DNA of 64,000 nt from Duganella sp. CF517 (lineage in GTDB: Bacteria; Pseudomonadota; Gammaproteobacteria; Burkholderiales; Burkholderiaceae_D). Below the pieces are notes generated by a model that was given only the letters and a program-made list of their open reading frames with translations, did not search any database and was not told the DNA's origin. The stretch lies in contig NZ_FODC01000003.1 of assembly GCF_900110275.1 (NCBI RefSeq), positions 682,001-746,000 of the forward strand. The letters run 5' to 3'. This document shows positions 8,281 through 15,683 of this stretch, piece by piece (position 1 is the stretch's first letter; each line of letters begins with the position of its first letter). The translations under genes were made by a program, and so were the position numbers.

Positions 8281-9603
8281 ATGCCCCGAACCGCCCGCAC
8301 CATCGGTAACCTCCGCACCATCGGCGCCATCCTGGCCGTCGGCCTGTCGGCCATTGCGGCGCCGGCCCAGTCGCAGGACGAGCAGCGGACCATGGCGCGC
8401 ATCGCCGCGCAGCCGGCGGTGAAACGCGCGCTCGCCTATATCGAAAAGAACGAGCCCACGACCACCGCCAACACGCTGGCGATCAACGCGATCCCGGCGC
8501 CGACGTTCGCCGAGTCGGCGCGCGCGGCCGACTACGCGGCCCGCATGAAGGCGGCCGGCCTGCACGACGTGCACCTCGACGAAGCAGGCAATGTGCTGGG
8601 CACCTATCGCGGCGCAGGCAAGGGACCGACCATCGTGCTGGCCGCGCACCTCGACACCGTTTACCCGGCGGGCACCGACCTGACGGTGCGTGAAAAAGAT
8701 GGCCGCTTCTACTCGCCCGGCATCGCCGACAACGCCCGTTCGCTGGCGGCGATGCTGGTGATCGTCAGCGCCATGCGCGACGCCGGCGTGGCGCCCGTGG
8801 GCGACATCCTGGTGGTCGCCAACGTCGGCGAGGAAGGCCTGGGCGACCTTAAAGGGGTCAAGCACCTGTTTAGTCAACGCAAGGACATCAAGGCCTTCGT
8901 CGGCCTCGAACCGGCGCTGGGCGCGGACGGCGATCCGGTGACCCACATCGGCACCGGCAGCCGTCGCTTCAAGGTGACCGTGCGCGGCCCCGGCGGGCAT
9001 AGCTACGAGGGCTTCGGCCTGCCGTCGGCGGTGCACGCGGCGGGCCGCGCGATCGCCCGCATCGACGATCTGCGCGTGCCGTCCGAACCCAAGGTGACCT
9101 TCAACGTCGGCGTGATCCAGGGCGGGCAATCGGTCAACAGCATCGCCGCCGAAGCGAGCATGCTGGTCGACATCCGCTCGGCCAACGCGCCGCTGCTGGC
9201 CGACACCGAGCGCCGCATCAAGGCGGCGATCCAGCAGGGCGTGGACGAAACCAATCAGCGCTGGAACAGCAAAGCGATCAGCGCCGACATCGTGTTAATC
9301 GGCGACCGCCCGGCCGGCCAGATGGCCAAGGACGCGAAGATCGTCAAGCTGGCGCTGGCGGCGGCAAGCGCGCAAGGCCGGCCCGCGCTGCTCGACGGCC
9401 CGCATTCGACCGACGCCAACCTGCCGATGAGCCTTGGCATCCCGGCCATCACCATGCCGGCCGGCGGCAGCTCCGGCGGCTACCACTCGGAAAAAAACGA
9501 ATGGTGGGCGCCGACCAATGCCTTCGCGGCGCCGCAGAACGTCATGCTGACCATACTTGGCCTGGCTGGCGTCCAGGGCACCGCGCCGCCGGCTATCCCT
9601 TAA
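8281..9603 (+). CDS. M20/M28-type zinc peptidase, exported
   Basis: A 440-residue M20-family metallopeptidase with an N-terminal signal peptide (about 1-30, ending PAQSQ). Metal-site motifs are AAHLDTVYP (His, Asp), GIADNARSLAA (Asp), NVGEEGLGDL (catalytic Glu pair), GLEPALG (Glu) and GGYHSEKNEWW (His). The lid domain lies between residues about 210 and 330. The family removes residues from small peptides or amino acid conjugates; the exact substrate cannot be read here. AGGAA six bases upstream supports the ATG at 8281, only 17 bases after the kinase gene, so it may be the third gene of that operon. Two copies of CCTTAAGCCGCT lie just after the stop codon. Confidence 0.85.
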   Translation: MPRTARTIGNLRTIGAILAVGLSAIAAPAQSQDEQRTMARIAAQPAVKRALAYIEKNEPTTTANTLAINAIPAPTFAESARAADYAARMKAAGLHDVHLDEAGNVLGTYRGAGKGPTIVLAAHLDTVYPAGTDLTVREKDGRFYSPGIADNARSLAAMLVIVSAMRDAGVAPVGDILVVANVGEEGLGDLKGVKHLFSQRKDIKAFVGLEPALGADGDPVTHIGTGSRRFKVTVRGPGGHSYEGFGLPSAVHAAGRAIARIDDLRVPSEPKVTFNVGVIQGGQSVNSIAAEASMLVDIRSANAPLLADTERRIKAAIQQGVDETNQRWNSKAISADIVLIGDRPAGQMAKDAKIVKLALAAASAQGRPALLDGPHSTDANLPMSLGIPAITMPAGGSSGGYHSEKNEWWAPTNAFAAPQNVMLTILGLAGVQGTAPPAIP

Positions 9604-9679
9604 GCCGCTGCCCCTTAAGCCGCTATCCATCGAGCCGGCTATTCCTTAAGTAAGACTGTACAGCGCGGCGTGTGGCAGT

Positions 9680-9701
9680 GATAATGGGAATCATTCCCAT
9701 T
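9680..9701. promoter_or_regulatory. Fur box
   Basis: GATAATGGGAATCATTCCCA overlaps a perfect 9-1-9 inverted repeat (AATGGGAAT / C / ATTCCCATT). It fits the GATAATGATAATCATTATC consensus well and ends 13 bases before the siderophore-receptor ATG, so iron-dependent repression by Fur is expected. Confidence 0.8.
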
Positions 9702-9714
9702 TATTTCGCGCCCC

Positions 9715-11877
9715 ATGCCTCCTGCATTAAAGACCACCACCGCCTGCGTACTGTCCGCCCTCTCCGTCCTCGCGCCATGCGCGCACGCCCAATCCGGGCC
9801 TGAGCTGCAAACGGTCGTCATCAGCGCCAGCGCCGACGCCTCGGCGGCCGGCCTGTCGAAGGCGTTCGCCGGCGGCCAGGTCGCCAAGGGCGGGCGCGTC
9901 GGCCTGCTCGGCAACATGGACAACATGGACACGCCGTTCAACAGCACCAATTACACGCAGCAGTTCATCCAGGACCAGCAGGCGCGCAGCGTGGCCGACG
10001 TGCTGCAAAGCGATCCGTCGGTGCGCGTGGCGCGCGGCTTCGGCAACTACCAGGAGATGTACATCATCCGCGGCTTCCCGGTCGCTTCGGACGATCTGGC
10101 CTACAACGGCTTGTACGGCGTGCTGCCGCGCCAGTACATCGCGGCCGAACTGCTGGAGCGCGTCGAAGTGTTCAGGGGCGCCAACACCTTCCTCAACGGC
10201 GCCTCGCCCTCCGGCGGCGGCATCGGCGGCGCCATCAACCTGCTGCCCAAGCGCGCACCCAACGTCGCGCTCACCGAAATCAGCGCCGGCCTGCAATCGG
10301 GCCGGCAGACCCACCTGGCGGCCGACGTCGCGCGCCGCTTCGGCGACGAGGACCGTATCGGTTTGCGTTTCAACGCCGTGCAGCGCAAGGGCGGCACCGC
10401 CATCGACGACGAACACCGCGAGCTGCGACTGGCCGCGCTGGGCGCCGATTATCGCGGGCGCGGCTTCCGGCTGTCGGCGGATCTGGGCTGGCAGGACAGT
10501 ACGCTGAGCAGCGCCAGGCCGTCGGTCAACGTCGCCGCCGGATTGCCGATACCATCGGCGCCCGACGGCGGCGACAACTTCGGCCAGCCTTGGGACTACT
10601 CCAGCGAGCGCGATGTCTTCGGCACCCTGCGCGGCGAGTGGGACGTGGCCAAGGACGTGGTGGCGTGGGCCTCGTTCGGCGGGCGGCGCGGCCACGAACT
10701 CAATCGGCTGGGCAGCACCCTGAATTTGACGTCGAGCTCCGGCGCCGGCAACCTGCGCCGCTTCGACAACGCCCGCGAAGACCATATCCAGACCGGCGAA
10801 CTGGGATTGCGCGCCGCGCTGCGCAGCGCTCCCGTAAGCCACAAGCTGGCGCTGACGGCGACCGGCTTCGATCTCGATTCGCGCAACGCCTACGCGACAT
10901 CGCCGTACCAGGCGACGTCGCTGTACCACCCGCCGGTGATGGCCTTGCCGGTCCTGACCACCTTCGGCAACGCCTTGTCCGATCCGCGCACCACCAACGA
11001 GGTGAAGCTGGCCAGCGGCGCGGTGGCCGACAGCATGGGCTTCCTCGACGACAGCGTGCTGCTGACGGTCGGCGTGCGCCATCAAAAAATCCGCCAGACC
11101 GGCTACGCCTACAATACCGGAAAGCAGAACGCCGATTACAGCGAAAGCGCCAACACCCCGATCGCGGCGCTGGTGTACAAGGCGTCGAAACGGGTATCGT
11201 TGTACGCGAACTATATCGAAAGCCTGCAGCAAGGCGCGGTGGCCGGATCGACCGCCGTCAACGTTGGCCAGATTTTCGCGCCGTACAAATCGCGCCAGAA
11301 GGAAGTGGGCGCGAAGTATGACGGCGGCCGCTTCGGCGCCAACGCCGCGCTGTTCACCACCACCCAGCCGCAGGGCGTATTGAACCCGGTTAGCAAAGTG
11401 TTCGGCATCGACGGCGAGCAGCGCAACCGTGGCGCCGAATTCTCGGCCTTCGGCGAACCGCTGCGCGGCCTGCGCGTGCTGGGCGGCGTGACCTTGCTCG
11501 ACGCCACGCAGCAGCGCACGGCCGGCGGCGCGACCGACGGCAAGGACGTCATCGGCGTGCCGAAGTCGCAGGTCAATCTGGGCGTCGATTGGGACGTGCC
11601 GGGCATGCCGGGCCTGAGCCTGTCGGCGCGCGCGCTGCACACGGCGTCGCAGGCGGTCAACGCGGCCAACACCCAGCAGCTGCCGTCGTGGAACCGGCTC
11701 GACGCCAGCGCGCGCTTTCAGCTCGATCTGGACGGCCGCAGCTACACGCTGCGCGTTCGGGTCGACAACCTGACCGACAAGAGCTACTGGGCGTCGGCCG
11801 GCGGCTCGCAGGGTACCGGCTACCTGGTGCTGGGCGCGCCGCGCAGCTTCGCGCTCACGGCAAGCACGGAGTTCTAG
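9715..11877 (+). CDS. TonB-dependent siderophore receptor
   Basis: A 720-residue outer-membrane receptor. The signal peptide covers 1-25 (...APCAHA). The plug spans about 50-205 with VADVLQSDPSVRVARGFGNY, IIRGFPV and LERVEVFRGANTFLNG, the pattern of ferrichrome/ferrioxamine-type receptors (TIGR01783 group). The barrel ends in the expected C-terminal Phe (ALTASTEF). The start lies 13 bases downstream of a strong Fur box, so expression should rise in iron starvation. Which siderophore it takes cannot be told, and no biosynthesis or periplasmic uptake genes adjoin. Its last 23 bases overlap the end of the convergent oxidoreductase gene. Confidence 0.9.
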   Translation: MPPALKTTTACVLSALSVLAPCAHAQSGPELQTVVISASADASAAGLSKAFAGGQVAKGGRVGLLGNMDNMDTPFNSTNYTQQFIQDQQARSVADVLQSDPSVRVARGFGNYQEMYIIRGFPVASDDLAYNGLYGVLPRQYIAAELLERVEVFRGANTFLNGASPSGGGIGGAINLLPKRAPNVALTEISAGLQSGRQTHLAADVARRFGDEDRIGLRFNAVQRKGGTAIDDEHRELRLAALGADYRGRGFRLSADLGWQDSTLSSARPSVNVAAGLPIPSAPDGGDNFGQPWDYSSERDVFGTLRGEWDVAKDVVAWASFGGRRGHELNRLGSTLNLTSSSGAGNLRRFDNAREDHIQTGELGLRAALRSAPVSHKLALTATGFDLDSRNAYATSPYQATSLYHPPVMALPVLTTFGNALSDPRTTNEVKLASGAVADSMGFLDDSVLLTVGVRHQKIRQTGYAYNTGKQNADYSESANTPIAALVYKASKRVSLYANYIESLQQGAVAGSTAVNVGQIFAPYKSRQKEVGAKYDGGRFGANAALFTTTQPQGVLNPVSKVFGIDGEQRNRGAEFSAFGEPLRGLRVLGGVTLLDATQQRTAGGATDGKDVIGVPKSQVNLGVDWDVPGMPGLSLSARALHTASQAVNAANTQQLPSWNRLDASARFQLDLDGRSYTLRVRVDNLTDKSYWASAGGSQGTGYLVLGAPRSFALTASTEF

Positions 11878-12847
11878 CCAGCACCTTGGCGGCCAGCGCC
11901 AGGCCGCTCAACCAGGCGTCCTCCACGCGGCCGCCACCGAGCCAGTCGCCGCACAGGCCAACCTGCACCGCCGGCAGCCACACCGCCTGGCGCGACGACG
12001 CCGCGCCGGCCTTGGCGTAACGCCAGCGGTGCGCGGTCACGCCTTCCGGCGCCGGACCGCCAAGCTTTGCGAAGGCATCCAGCAGCAGCACCTTGACCAG
12101 CGTCTCGTCATCCTCGATATGGGCGGCGCTCCACTCCGCGCTGGCCTGCAGCACCCACACCTCGCTGCCGGCGCGGCCGGGTTTCGAGCTGTCGCGCGCG
12201 ATCCAGCGCAACGGCCCGTCGTTGATGAAGGCGGCGTCGTAGCCGGGCTTGTAGGGCTGTGCGAACCGCAGCATCAAGGTCCAGCTGGGAAGCATGGCGA
12301 CCGCGTTCGACTGCATCGCCGTCAGTGGCAGCAGCGGTTCCAGCAGCACGGCCGCCTGCGGCGCCGGCACCGCGAGCACCACCGCGTCGTAACGCTCGGC
12401 GTGCAGCCCCAGCTCCTTCGATCGCAGGCGCCACCCTTCCGCTTCATGCCGCATATCGTCGATGGTGACGCCGCTGTGCACCGCCAGGCCGCCGGCCAGC
12501 CATGCCGCCGGAGCGCTCATGCGCGGCACGCCGACGAAGCGCACCACGCTGTCCGGCTCGGCCTTGCCGCCGCCGATGACGGCGAGCTTGGGCTCCCACG
12601 GCGCAGCTACGCCCGCCGCCTCCCAGCGCGCGACCTCCTCGCGGAAGGCGCTGTCGCGCACGGTGAAGTACTGGGCGCCGTGGTCGCACTGCCAACCGTC
12701 GGCGCGGCGGGTGCTCATGCGGCCACCCGGGCCGCGCGCCTTCTCGAACACCGTGATGCGGCAACCCGCGTTCTGCAAGTGCCGTCCGCACGACAGCCCG
12801 GCCAACCCGGCTCCGATCACCGCCACATTAAGACGTGTTTCAGGCAT
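11855..12847 (-). CDS. FAD/NAD(P)-dependent amine oxidase-like oxidoreductase (renalase-type)
   Basis: A 330-residue flavoprotein of COG3380. The N-terminal dinucleotide-binding motif VAVIGAGLAGLSCGRHL (residues 8-24) is followed by the FAD-binding TVFEKARGPGGRMSTRR and the HGAQYFTVRD segment typical of this family. The C-terminal FAD contact is VGLCGDWLGGGRVEDAWLSG. The reaction is unknown; renalase-like members oxidise reduced nicotinamide forms. It is divergent from the MerR-type gene, and the shared interval holds the 20-bp operator also found in front of the photolyase, so it probably belongs to the light-response group. TATACT (12879-12884, minus strand) is a possible -10. Its 3' end overlaps the siderophore receptor by 23 bp. 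Confidence 0.8.
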   Translation of the reverse strand: MPETRLNVAVIGAGLAGLSCGRHLQNAGCRITVFEKARGPGGRMSTRRADGWQCDHGAQYFTVRDSAFREEVARWEAAGVAAPWEPKLAVIGGGKAEPDSVVRFVGVPRMSAPAAWLAGGLAVHSGVTIDDMRHEAEGWRLRSKELGLHAERYDAVVLAVPAPQAAVLLEPLLPLTAMQSNAVAMLPSWTLMLRFAQPYKPGYDAAFINDGPLRWIARDSSKPGRAGSEVWVLQASAEWSAAHIEDDETLVKVLLLDAFAKLGGPAPEGVTAHRWRYAKAGAASSRQAVWLPAVQVGLCGDWLGGGRVEDAWLSGLALAAKVLARTPCLP

Positions 12848-12926
12848 GGCGAAGGGTCCTCTTCGATGTAAAGTCCAAAGTATAAAGAGAAGACCGCGGC
12901 GGCAGAAGGCCTGGCGCGCCTTCGGC

Positions 12927-12946
12927 GGTTCAATTTCGGTTCAACC
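12927..12946. promoter_or_regulatory. Candidate operator of the light-response regulator (copy 1)
   Basis: GGTTCAATTTCGGTTCAACC contains two GGTTCAA copies exactly 11 bases apart. The same 20-mer with only two changes lies at 15599-15618 (reverse orientation). It abuts the predicted -35 of the MerR-type gene, the position expected for a repressor. Eleven-base direct repeats are the geometry known for CarH/LitR-type MerR regulators. Confidence 0.7.
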
Positions 12947-12974
12947 GACACGATGACCCGCGAAATGCTAATAT
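12945..12974 (+). promoter_or_regulatory. Predicted sigma70 promoter of the MerR-type gene
   Basis: CCGACA (12945-12950), 18 bases, then TAATAT (12969-12974), placed 26 bases before the start codon. The -35 overlaps the last two bases of the 20-bp operator, consistent with repression. Confidence 0.5.
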
Positions 12975-13000
12975 GCTGCAAATAGCGAAAAAGGAGCAAC

Positions 13001-13966
13001 ATGTCGAAAGCCGAAGAAAAGCCAGAATCGAAGCCCACCGGCTACCGCAGCGGCGTCGCCGCGCGGCTGGCGGGCCTGCCGGTGGAAACGCTGCGCGTAT
13101 GGGAGCGCCGCTACGGCGTTTCCGATGTCGACCGCTCGCCGCACGGCCAGCGGCTGTACTCGGCCGACCAGGTTCGCCGGCTCGGCCTGCTGAAACGCGT
13201 GGTCGACCAGGGACACGCGATCGGCACCGTGGCCAGGCTGGCGGCCGATGAACTGATCGCGCTCGCCGGCGCCGCGCCCTCGCCCGCCGGCCCCGGCGCG
13301 ATCACGCAAACGCTCAAGATCGCCGTGGCGGGCACCGCGCTGGCGCGCCGCCTTGGCGCCATCCGCACCTCGCCGGAACTCGATATCGTCGCCAGCTGCT
13401 CGCAGCTCGAAGGCGCGGCCGAGGCGATGGCCGGCGTAGCGGCCGACGTGCTGCTGATCGAATCGTCCGAGATGAGCGCCGACGCGCTGCCGCAAATCCA
13501 GGCCGCGCGCCGCGCGATGCAGGTGCGCACGGTGGTGGTGCTGTACCGCTTCTGCGACAGCGCCACCGTGCGCCGTCTCCGGGAGCATGGCTGCCTGGTG
13601 GCGCGCGCGCCATCCGACGCCGCCGAAGTGGCGGTATTGTGCAGCACCGCGCTGACCGGCGCGGCGCGCCCGCCGCCAGGCCCGCTCACGGCGCCGCCGC
13701 CGCGCCGCCTGGACGACCAGGCACTGGCGGCGCTGTCGTCGGCCTCCTCCAGCATCAATTGTGAGTGCCCGCGCCATCTGGCGGATATACTGATGATGCT
13801 GGCCAGTTTCGAGCGCTATAGCTACCAGTGCCAAAATCGCAATGCCAGCGACGCGGCGCTGCACGAGGACCTCGGCCGCAGCGCCGGCCACGCGCGCGTG
13901 ATGATGGAGCAGGCGCTGGAACGATTGGCGTATGCCGAAGGGCTCCCCTTGCCCGACAAGCAGTGA
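13001..13966 (+). CDS. MerR-family regulator, LitR/BluR-like, without visible B12 motif
   Basis: A 321-residue regulator. Residues 13-80 are a MerR winged helix (GVAARLAGLPVETLRVWERRYGV is the wing/helix region; VSDVDRSPHGQRLYS follows). The C-terminal part (about 105-310) resembles the sensory half of CarH/LitR/BluR proteins, but the DxHxxG cobalamin-ligand motif is not visible, so B12 light sensing is unlikely. In E. coli the B12-free MerR protein BluR is relieved by a BLUF protein under blue light; here a BLUF gene lies two genes downstream, so the same mechanism is inferred. AAGGAG precedes the ATG. folE starts 58 bases after the stop and is probably co-transcribed. Confidence 0.85.
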   Translation: MSKAEEKPESKPTGYRSGVAARLAGLPVETLRVWERRYGVSDVDRSPHGQRLYSADQVRRLGLLKRVVDQGHAIGTVARLAADELIALAGAAPSPAGPGAITQTLKIAVAGTALARRLGAIRTSPELDIVASCSQLEGAAEAMAGVAADVLLIESSEMSADALPQIQAARRAMQVRTVVVLYRFCDSATVRRLREHGCLVARAPSDAAEVAVLCSTALTGAARPPPGPLTAPPPRRLDDQALAALSSASSSINCECPRHLADILMMLASFERYSYQCQNRNASDAALHEDLGRSAGHARVMMEQALERLAYAEGLPLPDKQ

Positions 13967-14024
13967 ACACCTTAGTTATACCCGCAGTTGTACTCATTAT
14001 TTGAATTTCTGATTGGACTACCGC

Positions 14025-14732
14025 ATGACCACCGAGCAGCTTCCGGCATATCGCCCTGCCACCACCACCGCCTCCGAGCGCATCCGCGCGCGCCTGATCG
14101 CCAGCAACACGCGCTTTCATGCCAACGACAATATCGCCGCCTACATCGAACCCGGTGAGCTGGACCAGTTGCTGGACGAAGTCAGCGGCCATATGCAAAA
14201 GGTGCTGGAAAGCCTGGTCATCGACACCGTCAGCGACCATAACACGCAGGATACGGCGCGCCGCGTCGCCAAGATGTACATGAACGAGGTGTTCGGCGGC
14301 CGCTACGTCGACATGCCGCCGGTGACCGAGTTCCCGAACGCCGCCAACCTCAACGAGTTGATGATCATCGGCCCGATCACGGTGCGCAGCGCCTGCTCGC
14401 ACCATCTGTGCCCGGTGATCGGCAAGGTCTGGATCGGTGTCATGCCGAACCAGCACTCGAACCTGATCGGCCTGTCCAAGTATGCGCGCCTGGCCAGCTG
14501 GATCATGAGCCGGCCGCAAATCCAGGAAGAGGCGGTGGTCCAGTTGGCCGATCTGCTGCAAGAAAAAATGCAGCCGGACGGCCTGGCCGTTATCATGGAG
14601 GCGGACCACTTTTGCATGCAGTGGCGCGGTGTCAAGGACATGGATGCGCGCATGATCAACAGCGTCATGCACGGCTCATTCCTCAAGGACCCGGCCCTGC
14701 GGCGCGAGTTCCTGTCGCTGATCAAACGCTGA
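14025..14732 (+). CDS. folE: GTP cyclohydrolase I
   Basis: A 235-residue enzyme converting GTP to 7,8-dihydroneopterin triphosphate, the first step of folate/pterin synthesis. The zinc ligands are Cys124 and His127 in SACSHHLCPVIGKV and Cys197 in HFCMQWRGVKD. The catalytic-site stretch LIGLSKYARLASW is intact. The N-terminal 30 residues vary, as is usual. The ATG at 14025 is preferred over an upstream TTG without a ribosome site. In this setting it is probably an extra, light-induced folE paralogue supplying a pterin/folate for photolyase, as in other bacterial photolyase clusters. BLUF starts 18 bases downstream. Confidence 0.93.
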   Translation: MTTEQLPAYRPATTTASERIRARLIASNTRFHANDNIAAYIEPGELDQLLDEVSGHMQKVLESLVIDTVSDHNTQDTARRVAKMYMNEVFGGRYVDMPPVTEFPNAANLNELMIIGPITVRSACSHHLCPVIGKVWIGVMPNQHSNLIGLSKYARLASWIMSRPQIQEEAVVQLADLLQEKMQPDGLAVIMEADHFCMQWRGVKDMDARMINSVMHGSFLKDPALRREFLSLIKR

Positions 14733-14750
14733 TATCACGGGAGAATACGA

Positions 14751-15176
14751 ATGCTCGTCCGACTTTTGTACGCCAGCCGCGCGGCCGCCGACACCCAAAC
14801 GGGCGCCGTCACGGCCATCATGCAGCACTCGCATGCCTACAATCCCAAGCACGGCATCACCGGCGTGCTGTGCCATAGCGAGCGCGCCTACCTGCAGGTG
14901 ATCGAAGGTGGACGCGACCAGGTCAATCGCCTGTACGGCAAGATTATGCGCGACACGCGGCACACCGACGTGGTGCTGCTGCACTACGAGGAAATCTGCG
15001 AACGCCGCTACTCCGGCTGGACCATGGGGCAGACCAATTTGAACAAGCTCAATCCGGGCACGTTGCTGCGCTACTCGGCCACGGCGGAGTTCGACCCGCA
15101 TTCGCTGTCGGGCAAAAGCTCGCTGGCGTTGATCGATGAGCTGATGGCCGCGGCGGCGGTGCTGGGCCGCGCCTGA
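14751..15176 (+). CDS. Short BLUF-domain blue-light photoreceptor
   Basis: A 141-residue, single-domain BLUF protein that binds FAD non-covalently. The photocycle residues are all visible: Tyr7 (LLYASR), Asn31 (AYNPKHGITG), Gln49 (AYLQVIEG), and Trp90/Met92 in YSGWTMG. About 45 residues follow the core, enough for the two C-terminal helices used for partner contacts; no EAL or other output domain is attached. GGGAGA precedes the ATG and the gene closely follows folE. Its likely partner is the MerR-type regulator encoded upstream (inference from BluF-BluR of E. coli). Confidence 0.93.
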   Translation: MLVRLLYASRAAADTQTGAVTAIMQHSHAYNPKHGITGVLCHSERAYLQVIEGGRDQVNRLYGKIMRDTRHTDVVLLHYEEICERRYSGWTMGQTNLNKLNPGTLLRYSATAEFDPHSLSGKSSLALIDELMAAAAVLGRA

Positions 15177-15210
15177 AGCTTGGCCCGTGGCCGACGCACA
15201 CCCCGGATAC

Positions 15211-15310
15211 ACGTCGGGCGGATTAGCGAAGCGTAATCGGCCATGCATGCGCCATCGGCGGCTCGATGGCGGATTACGGCGTTCCGCCTAATCCGCCCTA
15301 CGTGTTTTAG
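15211..15310. repeat. BIME-like palindromic repeat, copy A
   Basis: Two facing REP-like hairpins, GATTAgcgaagcgTAATC and GGCGGATTA...TAATCCGCC, joined by a segment with GCATGC. The reverse complement is nearly identical to copy B at 17232-17333, and copy C lies at 54171-54271. It fills the gap between the BLUF gene and the convergent Trp-rich gene and could also slow transcription. Confidence 0.8.
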
Positions 15311-15327
15311 ATCATTCACAGTTCACC

Positions 15328-15579
15328 TCAAAGCCACCCCTGGCGCCAGCTCGCTGCATCCGTCAACGCGCGCCACGGCATGGTTTGCCGCCGGCGCGAA
15401 TGCACCGCCTCCAGCACGATCTCCTCCACCACCCCGCCCTCGCGCACCGGCTCGACCAGCTCCACCACCAGGAAGTGCTTTTCCTTGTTGCTCGGCGCGA
15501 CCGCCGTCCATTTGCTGAGCCTGAGTTTTCGAGGACTCAAGCGCGGCACCGGCGCGGGCTTTGTTGTCATGGCATCCAT
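15328..15579 (-). CDS. TIGR02450 family Trp-rich protein
   Basis: An 83-residue protein with the family signature LRLSKWTAVAPSNKEKHFLV (residues 20-39) and Trp at 24, 69, 78 and 82. Such proteins are usually encoded beside photolyase/cryptochrome genes; their function is not established. The ATG at 15577-15579 was chosen for its GAGGAG seven bases upstream. It is divergent from the photolyase gene and its promoter region holds operator copy 2, only 20 bases before the start codon. Confidence 0.8.
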   Translation of the reverse strand: MDAMTTKPAPVPRLSPRKLRLSKWTAVAPSNKEKHFLVVELVEPVREGGVVEEIVLEAVHSRRRQTMPWRALTDAASWRQGWL

Positions 15580-15598
15580 CGTCACGCTCCTCGAAACT

Positions 15599-15618
15599 GG
15601 TTGAACCGCCATTGAACC
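15599..15618. promoter_or_regulatory. Candidate operator of the light-response regulator (copy 2)
   Basis: GGTTGAACCGCCATTGAACC: two TTGAACC units 11 bases apart, matching copy 1 (12927-12946, reverse strand) at 18 of 20 bases. It lies between the divergent Trp-rich and photolyase genes, so one bound protein could control both. Confidence 0.7.
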
Positions 15619-15683
15619 ATTTTTGCGGCCCGCTCGCAATGGGCACGCTGGACGCCGGATTTTTCTTCGTCTAAGGTGGCCGC

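Noticed and set aside
9600..9655. Repeated CCTTAAGCCGCT after the M20 gene as a regulatory repeat
   Set aside because: Only two exact short copies directly after a stop codon; likely local slippage duplication without clear role.
13975..13993. GTTATAC and GTTGTAC repeats ahead of folE as a second light operator
   Set aside because: Spacing is 12, not 11, and the sequence does not match the 20-bp operator; folE is close enough to share the MerR promoter.
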